DNA of 42,668 bases, taken from assembly GCA_020693165.1 (NCBI GenBank), contig JAIMJQ010000014.1, forward strand, positions 1 to 42,668, read 5' to 3'. The DNA comes from Xanthomonas sp. Lineage in GTDB: Bacteria; Pseudomonadota; Gammaproteobacteria; Xanthomonadales; SZUA-5. The translations under genes and the position numbers were made by a program. The notes below the pieces were generated by a model. It had not been told where the DNA came from. It saw only the letters and a list, made by a program, of their open reading frames with translations, and did not search any database. Of this stretch, positions 34,003-42,668 are shown in pieces (the stretch's first letter is position 1; the number at the start of each line of letters is the position of its first letter).

Positions 34003-34146
34003 GGCGGTTGTTGGTGATGGCTGTTGGTGTTGGCAACCGCGGTCCGGCGCGGCCCGAGAGGTTGTTGGTTTTTGGTTGCTGGTTGCTGGTTGCTGGCAGC
34101 AAGGCGAGAAGCCGCTCTCCCAACACCAACAACCAACACCAACGCC
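34003..34146. repeat. Palindromic element D1 (TTGGTG-rich arms)
   Basis: GGCGGTTGTTGGTGATGGCTGTTGGTGTTGG (34003-34033) versus inverted CCAACACCAACAACCAACACCAACGCC (34120-34146); internal (GGTTGCT)n array. Confidence 0.8.
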
Positions 34147-34149
34147 GCT

Positions 34150-35912
34150 TCATTCAACGCGAGCCTTCTGCAGCTCGATCCACCCACGCACGTGCTCGGC
34201 GAGGATCGGCAGCGGCACCGAGCCGATTTCGAGGACCGTATCGTGGAAGCCGCGCAGGTCGAAGTCGGCGCCGAGCGCGGCTTCGGCTTCGCGGCGCAGT
34301 TCGACGATGCGCATCTTGCCGATCATGTAGCTGAGTGCCTGGCCCGGCCAGGAGATGTAGCGGTCGACTTCGGTCATGACTTCATGCCGACTGAGGGCGG
34401 TATTTGCCAGCAGGTAGTCCACGGCTTGCTGCCGCGTCCAGTCGTCGGCGTGGATGCCGGTGTCGACCACCAGCCGGCAGGCGCGCCACATGGCATAGCT
34501 GAGTTGCCCGAAGCGCTCGTACGGCGTGCGGTAGATGCCCATTTCGACGCCGAGTTCTTCGGCATACAGCGCCCAGCCCTCCCATACGCCGAAATGTAGC
34601 TGTAGCGCCGGAAAGCCGGCTGCGCGCCCTGTTCGAGCGCCAGCGCGTGTTGCAGATGATGTCCCGGCACGGCCTCGTGCAGAGTCAGCGCGGGCAGCGC
34701 GTAAAGTGGCCGACTCGGTAGATCGTGGGTATTGACCCAGTACCAGCCGGGCTCGGTATTGGCGTCGGCCGGCGGCAGGTAGCGCCCGGTCGTATAGTGC
34801 GGCGCGATCTCGGACGGCACCGCGGCCACGCCGTAGGGCAGCCGCGGCAGTTTCCCGAAAAAGGCGGGCAGCGCGCCGTCTGCGCGCTTGGCGACCCAGG
34901 CCGCGTGCGCCAGCAATTCGTCGGGCGAGCGCGCATAGAACTGCGGGTCCTTCCTCAGGAAATCGAGAAAAGCGGCGAAGTCGCCATCGAACCCGATCTG
35001 GTCGATGATCTTTTGCTTCGCGACCCGGATGCGCGCTACCTCAGCGAGGCCGATCCGATGGATCTGCTGCGGCGTCAGGTCCTCGGTGACGTAATCGATG
35101 ATCTGGCGCCGGTACCAGGCCGCGCCCTGCGGCAAGCGGGTCGCGGCGAGTTCGCTGCGCGCTCCGGGAATGTAGCGCTCGCGCATGAAGCGCAGCAGGC
35201 GCCGATGCGCAGGAATCACCGCCTCGGAAATCGCGGCGCGCGCCTGCTGCTGCAACTCGGCGCGCAACTTCGGTGCGATCGTCAGCGGAAGCTGTCGCAG
35301 CGGCGCGTAGTAAGCGCTCTGCTCGGGGTCGCTGAGCGCGGCGACCCTGGCGATCGGCGCGTCGCGGCCGCTCAGAGCCACGCGCGGCGGAGTGCGGCCA
35401 CTGTTCAGGCCCGCCTTCATCAGTTCGACGTGCTGGTCGAAGTAATCCGGGATTGCACGCAACCGGGCAATGTAGCTGCGCACGTCGTGGGCATTGCGGA
35501 ACGGATGCCACTGCGGCAACAGCGCCAGATCGGAGTAGAAGCTGGAGTCCGAATTCAGCGGCATCTCGTGGCTGCCGAGCTCGATGTTGGCGATCAGGCT
35601 CTCGATCTGCGCGCGATAGATCAGATAGTCGATGCGCGCGCTGGCATCGAGCTTGCGCGGATCGATGCGCTGCAGCCGGTCGAACACCCGACGCCAGTAC
35701 TGCAGACGCTCGGCCTGCGCTTGCGGCCTGACGTCGCCAAGGCGATGGTCGTAGAGATGGACGCCGACCCGGGTCGCCAATTGCGGGAACTGCGCCAGCC
35801 GCCAGGCCCATTCGCCTTGCCAGATGTCACGGAAGCGCGAACGCTCGCTGCTGGCGTCGGCCAGCGGCGGCAGCGACAAGGCCAACGCGATGACGATGAG
35901 GAATCGAAACAT
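34150..35912 (-). pseudogene. DUF885 family protein, frameshifted
   Basis: N-terminal frame (MFRFLIVIALALSL...LTLHEAVPGHHLQHALALEQ...YSYISAYG) and C-terminal frame (MGIYRTPYERFGQLSYAMWRACRLVVDTGIHADDWTRQQAVDYLL...) are in different frames; restored by one base near 34580-34585 (TATGGGAGGGCTGGGCG versus expected TATGGNGAGGGCTGGGCG = YGEGWALYAEEL). Confidence 0.85.
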
Positions 35913-36050
35913 GCCGTTGTCCTCTGCCGCGCCCGGTCCGCCGATGCCGGGCTGTGCTGCGAATGGTCCCATACGCTTGACGCCGCTGGGGAGGCTCGCG
36001 CAGGCTGGCCGCCGTGGCGCGTGGCGATCCGGCCTTGAGCGAGTACCTTC

Positions 36051-37025
36051 ATGATCGAAAGCGGCGATGGCTGGTTTGTATCGGATCAGCACGGCACGGC
36101 ACAGGGACCGCTTACGCGTGACGAACTGCAGTCGTTGCGCGATAGCGGTCGCATCGGCGACGAACACCTGGTGTGGACGCTGCGCGAATCCGAATGGGTG
36201 CCGCTCAAGCGCGCGCTCGGGCTGCGGTCGATGGCCCCGAGTGCGCAGCCGTCGCCGAAGCCGCCGCCGCAGGAGACGTCACGCGGCGCCAGCGAGCGTC
36301 AGGCAGCGGCCAAGGCGAAGGCGAATTCGCGACCACCGCTGCCCGGCACGGCACCGCTGCGACCCGCCGATGACTGGCGCAAGTCTGCCGGCCGGCAAGC
36401 GCCGGCGACGGTCGCGCAAGCACTGCAGAGTGCGGCCAGCAGCGGCGATCTCGCCGAAAAGCGCCAGCGCGCCGGCAACGCACTGCGGCGCTTCCTGGCG
36501 CGCGGCATCGACCTCATGCTGCTCGGCGGCCTCGGTTGGGCAGCGCTCGCCGCCATCGGACTGCGCAGCGGCCTGTGGGAACTGAATGGCGCACAGGCGG
36601 AGCTGGAGCGCTTCGCGCTGTTCGTGCCAACCTTGCTCGCGTTGGCGACGGTGCCGCTGGAAGCGGTGCTGGTCGGCGTCAGCGGCTACACCCCGGGGCG
36701 CCTGCTGCTCGGCCTGCGCGTGGTCGACCGCAACGGCTCGGCACCGGGCCTGAATGTCGGATTCCAGCGCGCCGGACGCGTTGCGCTGATCGGCCAGGCG
36801 CTGCAGATAGCGCCGTTCAACCTGTTCGCCTACGGCATCGCCTTCGCCGCCCTGGTCAAGAACGGCCGCACGCACTGGGACCAGGCGCTCGACCTGCAGG
36901 TGCAGGCCAATCCGATTTCGACCAACCAGTGGTGGGTCGCATTGGCCGTGCTCGGCGTGGCCTGGGCGCTGTGGTTCGACGGGTTCTGGATGCGCCTGGC
37001 GCAGGAGTTGCTGCTGCGGTTGTAG
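36051..37025 (+). CDS. RDD family membrane protein with N-terminal GYF_2-like domain
   Basis: GWFVSDQHGTAQGPLTRDELQSLRDSGRIGDEHLVWTLRESEWVPL (GYF_2) and FLARGIDLMLLGGLGWAAL...GYTPGRLLLGLRVVDRNG (RDD). Confidence 0.85.
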   Translation: MIESGDGWFVSDQHGTAQGPLTRDELQSLRDSGRIGDEHLVWTLRESEWVPLKRALGLRSMAPSAQPSPKPPPQETSRGASERQAAAKAKANSRPPLPGTAPLRPADDWRKSAGRQAPATVAQALQSAASSGDLAEKRQRAGNALRRFLARGIDLMLLGGLGWAALAAIGLRSGLWELNGAQAELERFALFVPTLLALATVPLEAVLVGVSGYTPGRLLLGLRVVDRNGSAPGLNVGFQRAGRVALIGQALQIAPFNLFAYGIAFAALVKNGRTHWDQALDLQVQANPISTNQWWVALAVLGVAWALWFDGFWMRLAQELLLRL

Positions 37026-37040
37026 GCTGACGGTGCGTAG

Positions 37041-37117
37041 GTCATGTTGCTCGCAGAGCGAGCTACGTGACGAACGGGCGGCGCAGTCACGTAGACCGCT
37101 GCGCGGCCAACGTCTAC
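37041..37117. repeat. Palindromic element G
   Basis: GCTCGC-AGA-GCGAGC (37049-37063), TACGTGAC (37064-37071)/GTCACGTA (37086-37093), GTAGAC (37091-37096)/GTCTAC (37112-37117); convergent intergenic region. Confidence 0.7.
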
Positions 37118-39015
37118 TCCGGAACCAGCAGCCGCTCACCTTCGAGCTTGATCGCGTCGCTTCCCGGATCGCCACGCAGCGTGCCGAGGTGCTCACGGGT
37201 CAGCGCCGGCACGCTGCCGTCGGCGGCCATGCCGCGGCGCTGGCTGCGCACGACCTGGCTGGGCGCCGGCGCCGGCCCACCGTCGAGGTGCGCAAAGACC
37301 TGATCGAGCGCCTGATAGAAGTACGGCAGCAGCGGCACATGTCGCGCGGCGTAGACCGGTTGCATCAGGAAGGCATCGAAGTGCTGCGCGTGCTCGACTT
37401 CCCAGTACGACAGCCGGCTGGCGCCGTGGCGCAGTGCCGCTTCGACATACGGCCTCGCCGTCGCGCCGACCGGCACCAGCCCATCTTCACGACCGTGGAT
37501 GATCACGACGGGACGCGCCGGCACGCGCCCGGAGGCGCGCAGTTCGCGCTCGCCGTGGCGCAGGCGATCGCCGAGCGGCGTCGATCCCTCGAAAGCGTCG
37601 CGCAGACACCAAAGGCCGGCCAGCGCCGGATCGGCTGCGCCCCCGGCCGGTCCGACTATCTGCACGCCGGCGCTCGGCGCCACCCCGGATGACGTCGCGA
37701 ACCACAACGCGCGGTCGTCCGCGGTTGCCCGGCGCACCTGACCATCGGCGCCCAGCAGCGCGAAGCGGTAGCCGCACAGCGCTTCGTCGGCGCCGGCACG
37801 GGCGTAGGATTGCGCATAGGTCACCGCCACTGCGCGCCACAGGTCGGCGACGATATTGGTGGCGTTGTTGGCCAGCGCCGGCTCCGAAAAGCCGAGCGCG
37901 CGCAGGCGCTCATGCGCCGAGCGCGCCTGCGCCGGGATGTCGTCGCCGGCAATCCAGCCGCGCTCGACCAGGGCCGCGCAACGGGCCTGGAACTCAGCCG
38001 TGCGCAGCGCCAGGAATGGCGCCAGCGGATCGCCCGCGTGCTGCGGCAGCAGTTGCGCGCAGGGCGCCAGCAGCGCGGCCTGGGTGGCATAGTCGAGCAG
38101 GCTGGGAACGCCATCGACGCTGATCTGCGGCGCGGCGGCGACCACCGCATCGATCAATCCATCCTGATCCTGTTCCAGCGCGTGCAACACGGCACCGCCA
38201 CCATTGGAGATGCTGGCGGCGATCACCCGGGTGTTGTCGGCGCGAAAGCGCTTGCCGGGGTAGCGCTGTTCCAGCACCAGCAGCGCGAAGCGCGCTGCCG
38301 ACAGCGTCATCCGCCCCCAGTGCGCTTCCGGATGATCCTTGGAGTGCGCATGCTTGATCGCGATGCCGCGCACCGACTCGTCGGCAACGGGAGGTGCCGC
38401 CTCGGCGTTGAACCCTGACTCGGGTCCGGCGGGCACCGGCTCACCATCGATGGCAACGCCGATGGCTGCGTCGAGGTCGTAAAACCCGGTCCCGGCGCCC
38501 TTGTCGGTGTAGACCACGGCACATCCATGGGCCAGTCCCCAGGCACCCGCAGTCGCCAGCGCGCCATAGATGCCGCGCGAACCGGAAACCGGCGCCAGCA
38601 GCAGGCATGGGCGGTCGGGGTCGAAGCTGTCGGGAATCTGCACCATGACACCATGCGGCTGCCACAGCCCGACCTCGCCGATCCAGGCCTTGGTTTCAGT
38701 GCCGGGCACCGCGGCGAACTTGCCGTACAGACTGCCATAGCCGCCAGCCGCCGAAAGATCGGCAATGCCGCGCCAGTTGCTGTGGTACGCGTGTCGCCGG
38801 CGTCCCGCGGCGTCGGCCGCAGTCATCGGCGCCTTGGCGTCGGCCAGACCGGCGAGGCCGAGGCCGGCGCTGAGCAGGTCATCGCTGCGCATCGATTCGG
38901 CCGGCACTGCGGGTTTGGGCAGTTTCGACGCATCAGGCTTTTCCGTCATGGTCGCGCAGGCTCCGAGCAACATCGGCAACAGCAGCAGTGGCGTTCGCAT
39001 CGTCAGTTTCTGCAT
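37114..39015 (-). CDS. D-(-)-3-hydroxybutyrate oligomer hydrolase-like lipoprotein
   Basis: Lipobox LLGAC; 3HBOH-family-like text (SNWRGIADLSAAGGYGSLYG, TDKGAGTGFYDL, VIAASISNGGGAVLHALEQD). Confidence 0.8.
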   Translation of the reverse strand: MQKLTMRTPLLLLPMLLGACATMTEKPDASKLPKPAVPAESMRSDDLLSAGLGLAGLADAKAPMTAADAAGRRRHAYHSNWRGIADLSAAGGYGSLYGKFAAVPGTETKAWIGEVGLWQPHGVMVQIPDSFDPDRPCLLLAPVSGSRGIYGALATAGAWGLAHGCAVVYTDKGAGTGFYDLDAAIGVAIDGEPVPAGPESGFNAEAAPPVADESVRGIAIKHAHSKDHPEAHWGRMTLSAARFALLVLEQRYPGKRFRADNTRVIAASISNGGGAVLHALEQDQDGLIDAVVAAAPQISVDGVPSLLDYATQAALLAPCAQLLPQHAGDPLAPFLALRTAEFQARCAALVERGWIAGDDIPAQARSAHERLRALGFSEPALANNATNIVADLWRAVAVTYAQSYARAGADEALCGYRFALLGADGQVRRATADDRALWFATSSGVAPSAGVQIVGPAGGAADPALAGLWCLRDAFEGSTPLGDRLRHGERELRASGRVPARPVVIIHGREDGLVPVGATARPYVEAALRHGASRLSYWEVEHAQHFDAFLMQPVYAARHVPLLPYFYQALDQVFAHLDGGPAPAPSQVVRSQRRGMAADGSVPALTREHLGTLRGDPGSDAIKLEGERLLVPE

Positions 39016-39073
39016 CAGGGACCGGGCGATGTTACGCCGACGCCACCACGGCGGCCCATTGGTCGATGGGGAA

Positions 39074-39188
39074 GAGCGGTGTTGGTTGTTGGTGTTGGTG
39101 TTGGTAAAGGCATCGCGCTCCGGCTGTTTCGGACGAGCGTCACGCCCAATGCTCTAACCGACACCAACACCAACAACCAACACCGCTC
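39074..39188. repeat. Palindromic element D2, 32-bp stem
   Basis: GAGCGGTGTTGGTTGTTGGTGTTGGTGTTGGT (39074-39105) and ACCGACACCAACACCAACAACCAACACCGCTC (39157-39188): 31/32 complementary, 51-nt loop. Confidence 0.95.
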
Positions 39189-39190
39189 CC

Positions 39191-42100
39191 CTACCCCCAA
39201 ATTCGCGCCAGCAGCGACCTCAGCGCCAGCGGTTTGATCGGCTTGTGCAGCAACTGGATCTCGTGTTCGCTGGCCAGCGCGCGCAATTGCGGGCCGTGGT
39301 CGGCGCTGACCAGGATTGCCGGATGGTCGCCGAAGCGCGCGCGCAGTCGCTCGCGCAACTCGATGCCGGTGTCGCCGCCGTCGAGGTGATTGTCGAGAAT
39401 CCAGGCGTCGACCCGGCGAGTCGACAACAGGACCTCTGCCAAGGCGCCGTCGCCGGCGGTCAGCACTTCGATGCCCCAGCCGGCCAGCAGCGTAGCCAGC
39501 GCATTCAGTCCGGCCGATTCGTTGTCGACCACCAGCACGCAGTGGCCGGTCGCGAACGGTTGCGGTGCCGGAGTCGCCGCCGCGATTGGCAGAGGCAGCG
39601 GGGCGACAATCGACACGCGCACGCCGATCAGCGTGCCGCGACCGGGCATGGACCGCAGCGAGATCGGATGCCCGAGCAGGCGGGCGATGCGCGCAGCGAT
39701 CGCGAGGCCGAGGCCGAGTCCCTCGGGCGCGGCCTCGCGCGCCGATTGCAGCCGCTGGAATTCCTCGAAGATGCGCTCGCGATCGTTCTCGGCGATCCCC
39801 GGGCCGCTGTCTCCGACCAGGAAATCGACGCTGCCCAAGCGCCGGCGCAGGCCGATCAGCACGTGGCCGCTTGCGGTATAGCGCAGCGCATTGGCGACGA
39901 AATTCTGCAGGATCCGGCGCAGCAGTTGCGGATCGCTGAGCAGCCACAGTCGCGACGGCACCGCCGACAGGATCAGGCCCTTCTCCCTCGCCATCACACC
40001 GAACTCGGTCGTCAGCGTGTCCAGCAGTTCGCTCGCCGGGAACGCACGCACGCGCGGCGTCAGGCCACCGGCATCCAGTCGCGACAGGTCCAGCAGACCC
40101 GACAGCAGCGATTCCGTGCTGCCGAGCGCGCTCGCGATGTTCTGCACCGCCGGCCGGTATTCGGGGTGCTTCAGCTGCTGCGCCAGCGCGTGGGTGAACA
40201 GGTTGGCGGCATTCAGCGGCTGCAGCAGGTCGTGGCTGATTGCGGCGAGGAAGCGCGTCTTCGCCTGGTTGGCGCGCTCGGCCTCGTCGGTGGCCAGCAG
40301 CAGCTCATGGGTGCGCGACTCGACGCGCGCCTCCAGCGTCTCGTTGGCCGTTTTCAGGTCCTCCTCGGCGCGACGGAAGGCACTGATGTCGGTGTAGGTG
40401 GTCACGAAGCCGCCGCTGGCGATCGGATTGCCGCGAATTTCGATCACTGTTCCGTCCGGCCAGTTGCGCTCGAACACATAGGCAGAGCGCTGGCGCAGGT
40501 AATCGAGCCGGCGCTGGACCAGTTCGTCGACCCCACCGGGGCCGAGCAGCCCGCGCTCGGCATTGAAGCGGAACAGATCGGCGACCGGACGTCCGACGCG
40601 CAGGAAGCCGGCGGGATAGCCGAGCAGCCCCTGGTAGCGCTGATTCCATGCCACCAGACGCAAGGATCCGTCGATGACGGCGATACCCTGACTGAGGTTG
40701 GCCAGCGCGGTATCGAGGATGGCGTGACTGAACGAGACCGCTTCGCGCGCTTCGCCGACAACCTGGGTCATCGCCTGCAATTCACCGCGTGCGCCGCGCC
40801 GGGCAGCGTCCAGCAACAGGCGCGCAGAGGCGGCGCCGACCAGCGCCGACAGTTCATGCTCAACCGCCGTCAATCCGCTGTCCTCGGCGCTGCGCTGGTC
40901 GTCGTCGGCTGCCGCGGCGCCGATCAACGCGACCACCCGGTCGTTGTCGAGCAAGCTCGCCGCCACCTCGCGCAGCTCGGCGCGGGTCAACGCGCGGGCG
41001 ACGGCTTCGGGCATGGCACTGTCGTCATTGCGCGACACCCACAGCAGCGCCGCCACGTTGGCGGCCAGGCTCCAGACCACGCCGTGCGTCAACGCATCGA
41101 GGCCGCCGGTCCCGAACAGTGCATGCGGCGCGAGAAAACCGAACTCCAGCGGACCGGCGGCCAGCCAGTCCGACTGACCCACGCCATGCGCCAGCGCCGG
41201 CACCAGCAGCGTATAGGCCCAGAGCGATGAACCTGCCGCCATCCCGGCGAGCACTCCACGGCGGCTCGCGCCCGGCCAGTAAAGGGCTGCCAGCACCGCC
41301 GGCGCCAGTTGCGCGAGCGCCGCGAAGGCGATGGCGCCGACGTCCGCCAAGGCGTCGCTGGCGCCGATCAGGCGCGAATACAGGTAAGCGACTGCCAGCA
41401 CCGCCACGATCACCGCGCGTCGCTGCCACAGCACGCGGCTGCGCAGATCGCCGCCGACACGCGGCAGCAGCAGCGGCGTCAGCCAGTGGTTGCCCACCAT
41501 GATGCCGAGGGTCAACGTGGCCATCACCACCATGCCGGTGGCAGCGCTGATGCCGCCGAGGAAGGCGAGGATCGCCAGCGGCTCGGCGCCCGAACGCAGC
41601 GGCAGGCCGAGCACGTACAGATCGCTCGGAATCGAGGTCGCTGCCAGTAAAAGTTGTCCCGACCAGGCCAGCGGCAGCAGGAACACGCTGATCAGCAGCA
41701 GGTACAGCGGAAACAGCCAGCGCGCGCGGCGGACGTCGCGCGGATCGCGGCATTCGACCACCGCCAGGTGGAACTGGTGCGGCAGCGAGAACATCGCCAG
41801 CGCGCCGAGCAGCACCAGCGTCAGGAAGTTGCTGCCTGGCGGCGTCGGCGGCGGAAGATCGCTGGCGGCCCGCAGCAGGTTGCCGAAGTCGCCGTGCAAT
41901 GCGAACACGGCATATCCGCCGACCGCCAGCAATGCGATCAGCTTGATCAGAGATTCGAAGGCCATCGCCAGCACGATCCCGTGCGCGCTGGCGCCGGTGC
42001 GGCGGGTACCGAACAGCATCGCGAACAGCGCCATCATCACCGCAGCCAACGCCGCCGTATCGCGCCAGCCGCCCGGCGCACCGCCGAACAGTTCGCCGGC

Positions 42101-42532
42101 AAGCAGGTCGAAGCTCTGCGCCACCGCCTTCAGCTGCAATGCGATGTAGGGCACCAGCCCGATCAGCGCGATGCCGGTGGCCAGTGCGGCGATGCCGGCG
42201 CTCTTGTCGAAGCGCGAGGCCAGAAGATCGGCGATCGAGGTGCTATTGCGCGCCCGCGCCTCCTCGACCAGGCGCACCAGCAGTGGCCAGCCGAACAGAT
42301 ACAGCAGGATGGTGCCAACGAAAGTCGGCGGCACCCACCAACCGTGGCGCATCGCCTGCGTCACCGTGCCATAGAAGGTCCACGAGGTGCAGTAGACCGC
42401 CAGCGACAGCGCATAGACCGTCGACCAGCGCCGCGCGAATGCCTGCGGGCGGCGCTCGCCGTAAATGGCCGCGGCGAACAGCAAGCCGACCCACAGCAGC
42501 GCACCGGCGGTCAGGAGGGTGGCGGGGGTCAT
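39191..42532 (-). CDS. Hybrid sensor: Na+/solute symporter (SSSF)-like transmembrane domain, PAS, histidine kinase, receiver domain
   Basis: N-terminal SSSF-like multi-TM; PAS region (ILDTALANLSQGIAVIDGSLRLVAWNQRY); H box FLAAISHDLLQPLNAANLF; N box NFVANALRYT; G box GDSGPGIAENDRERIFEEFQRL; C-terminal REC (VLVVDNES, ILDNHLDGGDTG, LLHKPIKP). Confidence 0.93.
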   Translation of the reverse strand: MTPATLLTAGALLWVGLLFAAAIYGERRPQAFARRWSTVYALSLAVYCTSWTFYGTVTQAMRHGWWVPPTFVGTILLYLFGWPLLVRLVEEARARNSTSIADLLASRFDKSAGIAALATGIALIGLVPYIALQLKAVAQSFDLLAGELFGGAPGGWRDTAALAAVMMALFAMLFGTRRTGASAHGIVLAMAFESLIKLIALLAVGGYAVFALHGDFGNLLRAASDLPPPTPPGSNFLTLVLLGALAMFSLPHQFHLAVVECRDPRDVRRARWLFPLYLLLISVFLLPLAWSGQLLLAATSIPSDLYVLGLPLRSGAEPLAILAFLGGISAATGMVVMATLTLGIMVGNHWLTPLLLPRVGGDLRSRVLWQRRAVIVAVLAVAYLYSRLIGASDALADVGAIAFAALAQLAPAVLAALYWPGASRRGVLAGMAAGSSLWAYTLLVPALAHGVGQSDWLAAGPLEFGFLAPHALFGTGGLDALTHGVVWSLAANVAALLWVSRNDDSAMPEAVARALTRAELREVAASLLDNDRVVALIGAAAADDDQRSAEDSGLTAVEHELSALVGAASARLLLDAARRGARGELQAMTQVVGEAREAVSFSHAILDTALANLSQGIAVIDGSLRLVAWNQRYQGLLGYPAGFLRVGRPVADLFRFNAERGLLGPGGVDELVQRRLDYLRQRSAYVFERNWPDGTVIEIRGNPIASGGFVTTYTDISAFRRAEEDLKTANETLEARVESRTHELLLATDEAERANQAKTRFLAAISHDLLQPLNAANLFTHALAQQLKHPEYRPAVQNIASALGSTESLLSGLLDLSRLDAGGLTPRVRAFPASELLDTLTTEFGVMAREKGLILSAVPSRLWLLSDPQLLRRILQNFVANALRYTASGHVLIGLRRRLGSVDFLVGDSGPGIAENDRERIFEEFQRLQSAREAAPEGLGLGLAIAARIARLLGHPISLRSMPGRGTLIGVRVSIVAPLPLPIAAATPAPQPFATGHCVLVVDNESAGLNALATLLAGWGIEVLTAGDGALAEVLLSTRRVDAWILDNHLDGGDTGIELRERLRARFGDHPAILVSADHGPQLRALASEHEIQLLHKPIKPLALRSLLARIWG

Positions 42533-42546
42533 GGGATCGCCAACAG

Positions 42547-42668
42547 CGGGGCACGGGGCACGGGGCACGGGACGCGGGAAATGCGGCAGGGCGAGTGCCG
42601 GAGCCGGATCGCACTGGGTGGGTCCAGACTGGTCTGGACGCTTGTTACCCGGATGCGGGAAGAGCGTC
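42547..42668. repeat. Composite B4/C3 element, truncated by the window end
   Basis: GGGGCACGGGGCACGGGGCACGGGACGCGGG then GGTGGGTCCAGACTGGTCTGGACGCTT...GGGAAGAGCGTC, same order as B3/C2. Confidence 0.75.

Overview
High-GC proteobacterial chromosomal segment; gene content and order suggest a Xanthomonadales/Lysobacterales-like gammaproteobacterium (inference, no search run). Housekeeping blocks: lspA-ileS-ribF-murJ (-) divergent from rpsT (+); rplU-rpmA-obgE (-); prc-like S41 protease, lipA and lipB (-). Other genes: PilZ protein, DEAD-box helicase with a DbpA-like tail, Tat-signal NAD-dependent epimerase, uspA plus an Mla/MCE ABC operon (STAS-MlaE fusion, MlaF, MlaD, auxiliary lipoprotein), FHA-GGDEF protein, a 3599-aa secreted multidomain protein (10.8 kb, about a quarter of the window), DUF885 gene with a frameshift, GYF_2-RDD membrane protein, 3-hydroxybutyrate-oligomer hydrolase-like lipoprotein, and a SSSF-transporter/histidine-kinase/receiver hybrid. 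A small S9-peptidase relic lies upstream of lipB. The most unusual signal is intergenic. Most of the longer gaps contain a long imperfect palindrome (arm-loop-arm, about 70-250 bp). I can separate at least seven sequence families (A-G); several arms are short tandem repeats (7, 8 or ~6 bp units), two families (B and C) recur as a nested composite, and one arm end has expanded into five exact 15-bp copies. These look like dispersed non-coding palindromic elements. Family assignments and function are inference and need a genome-wide search.
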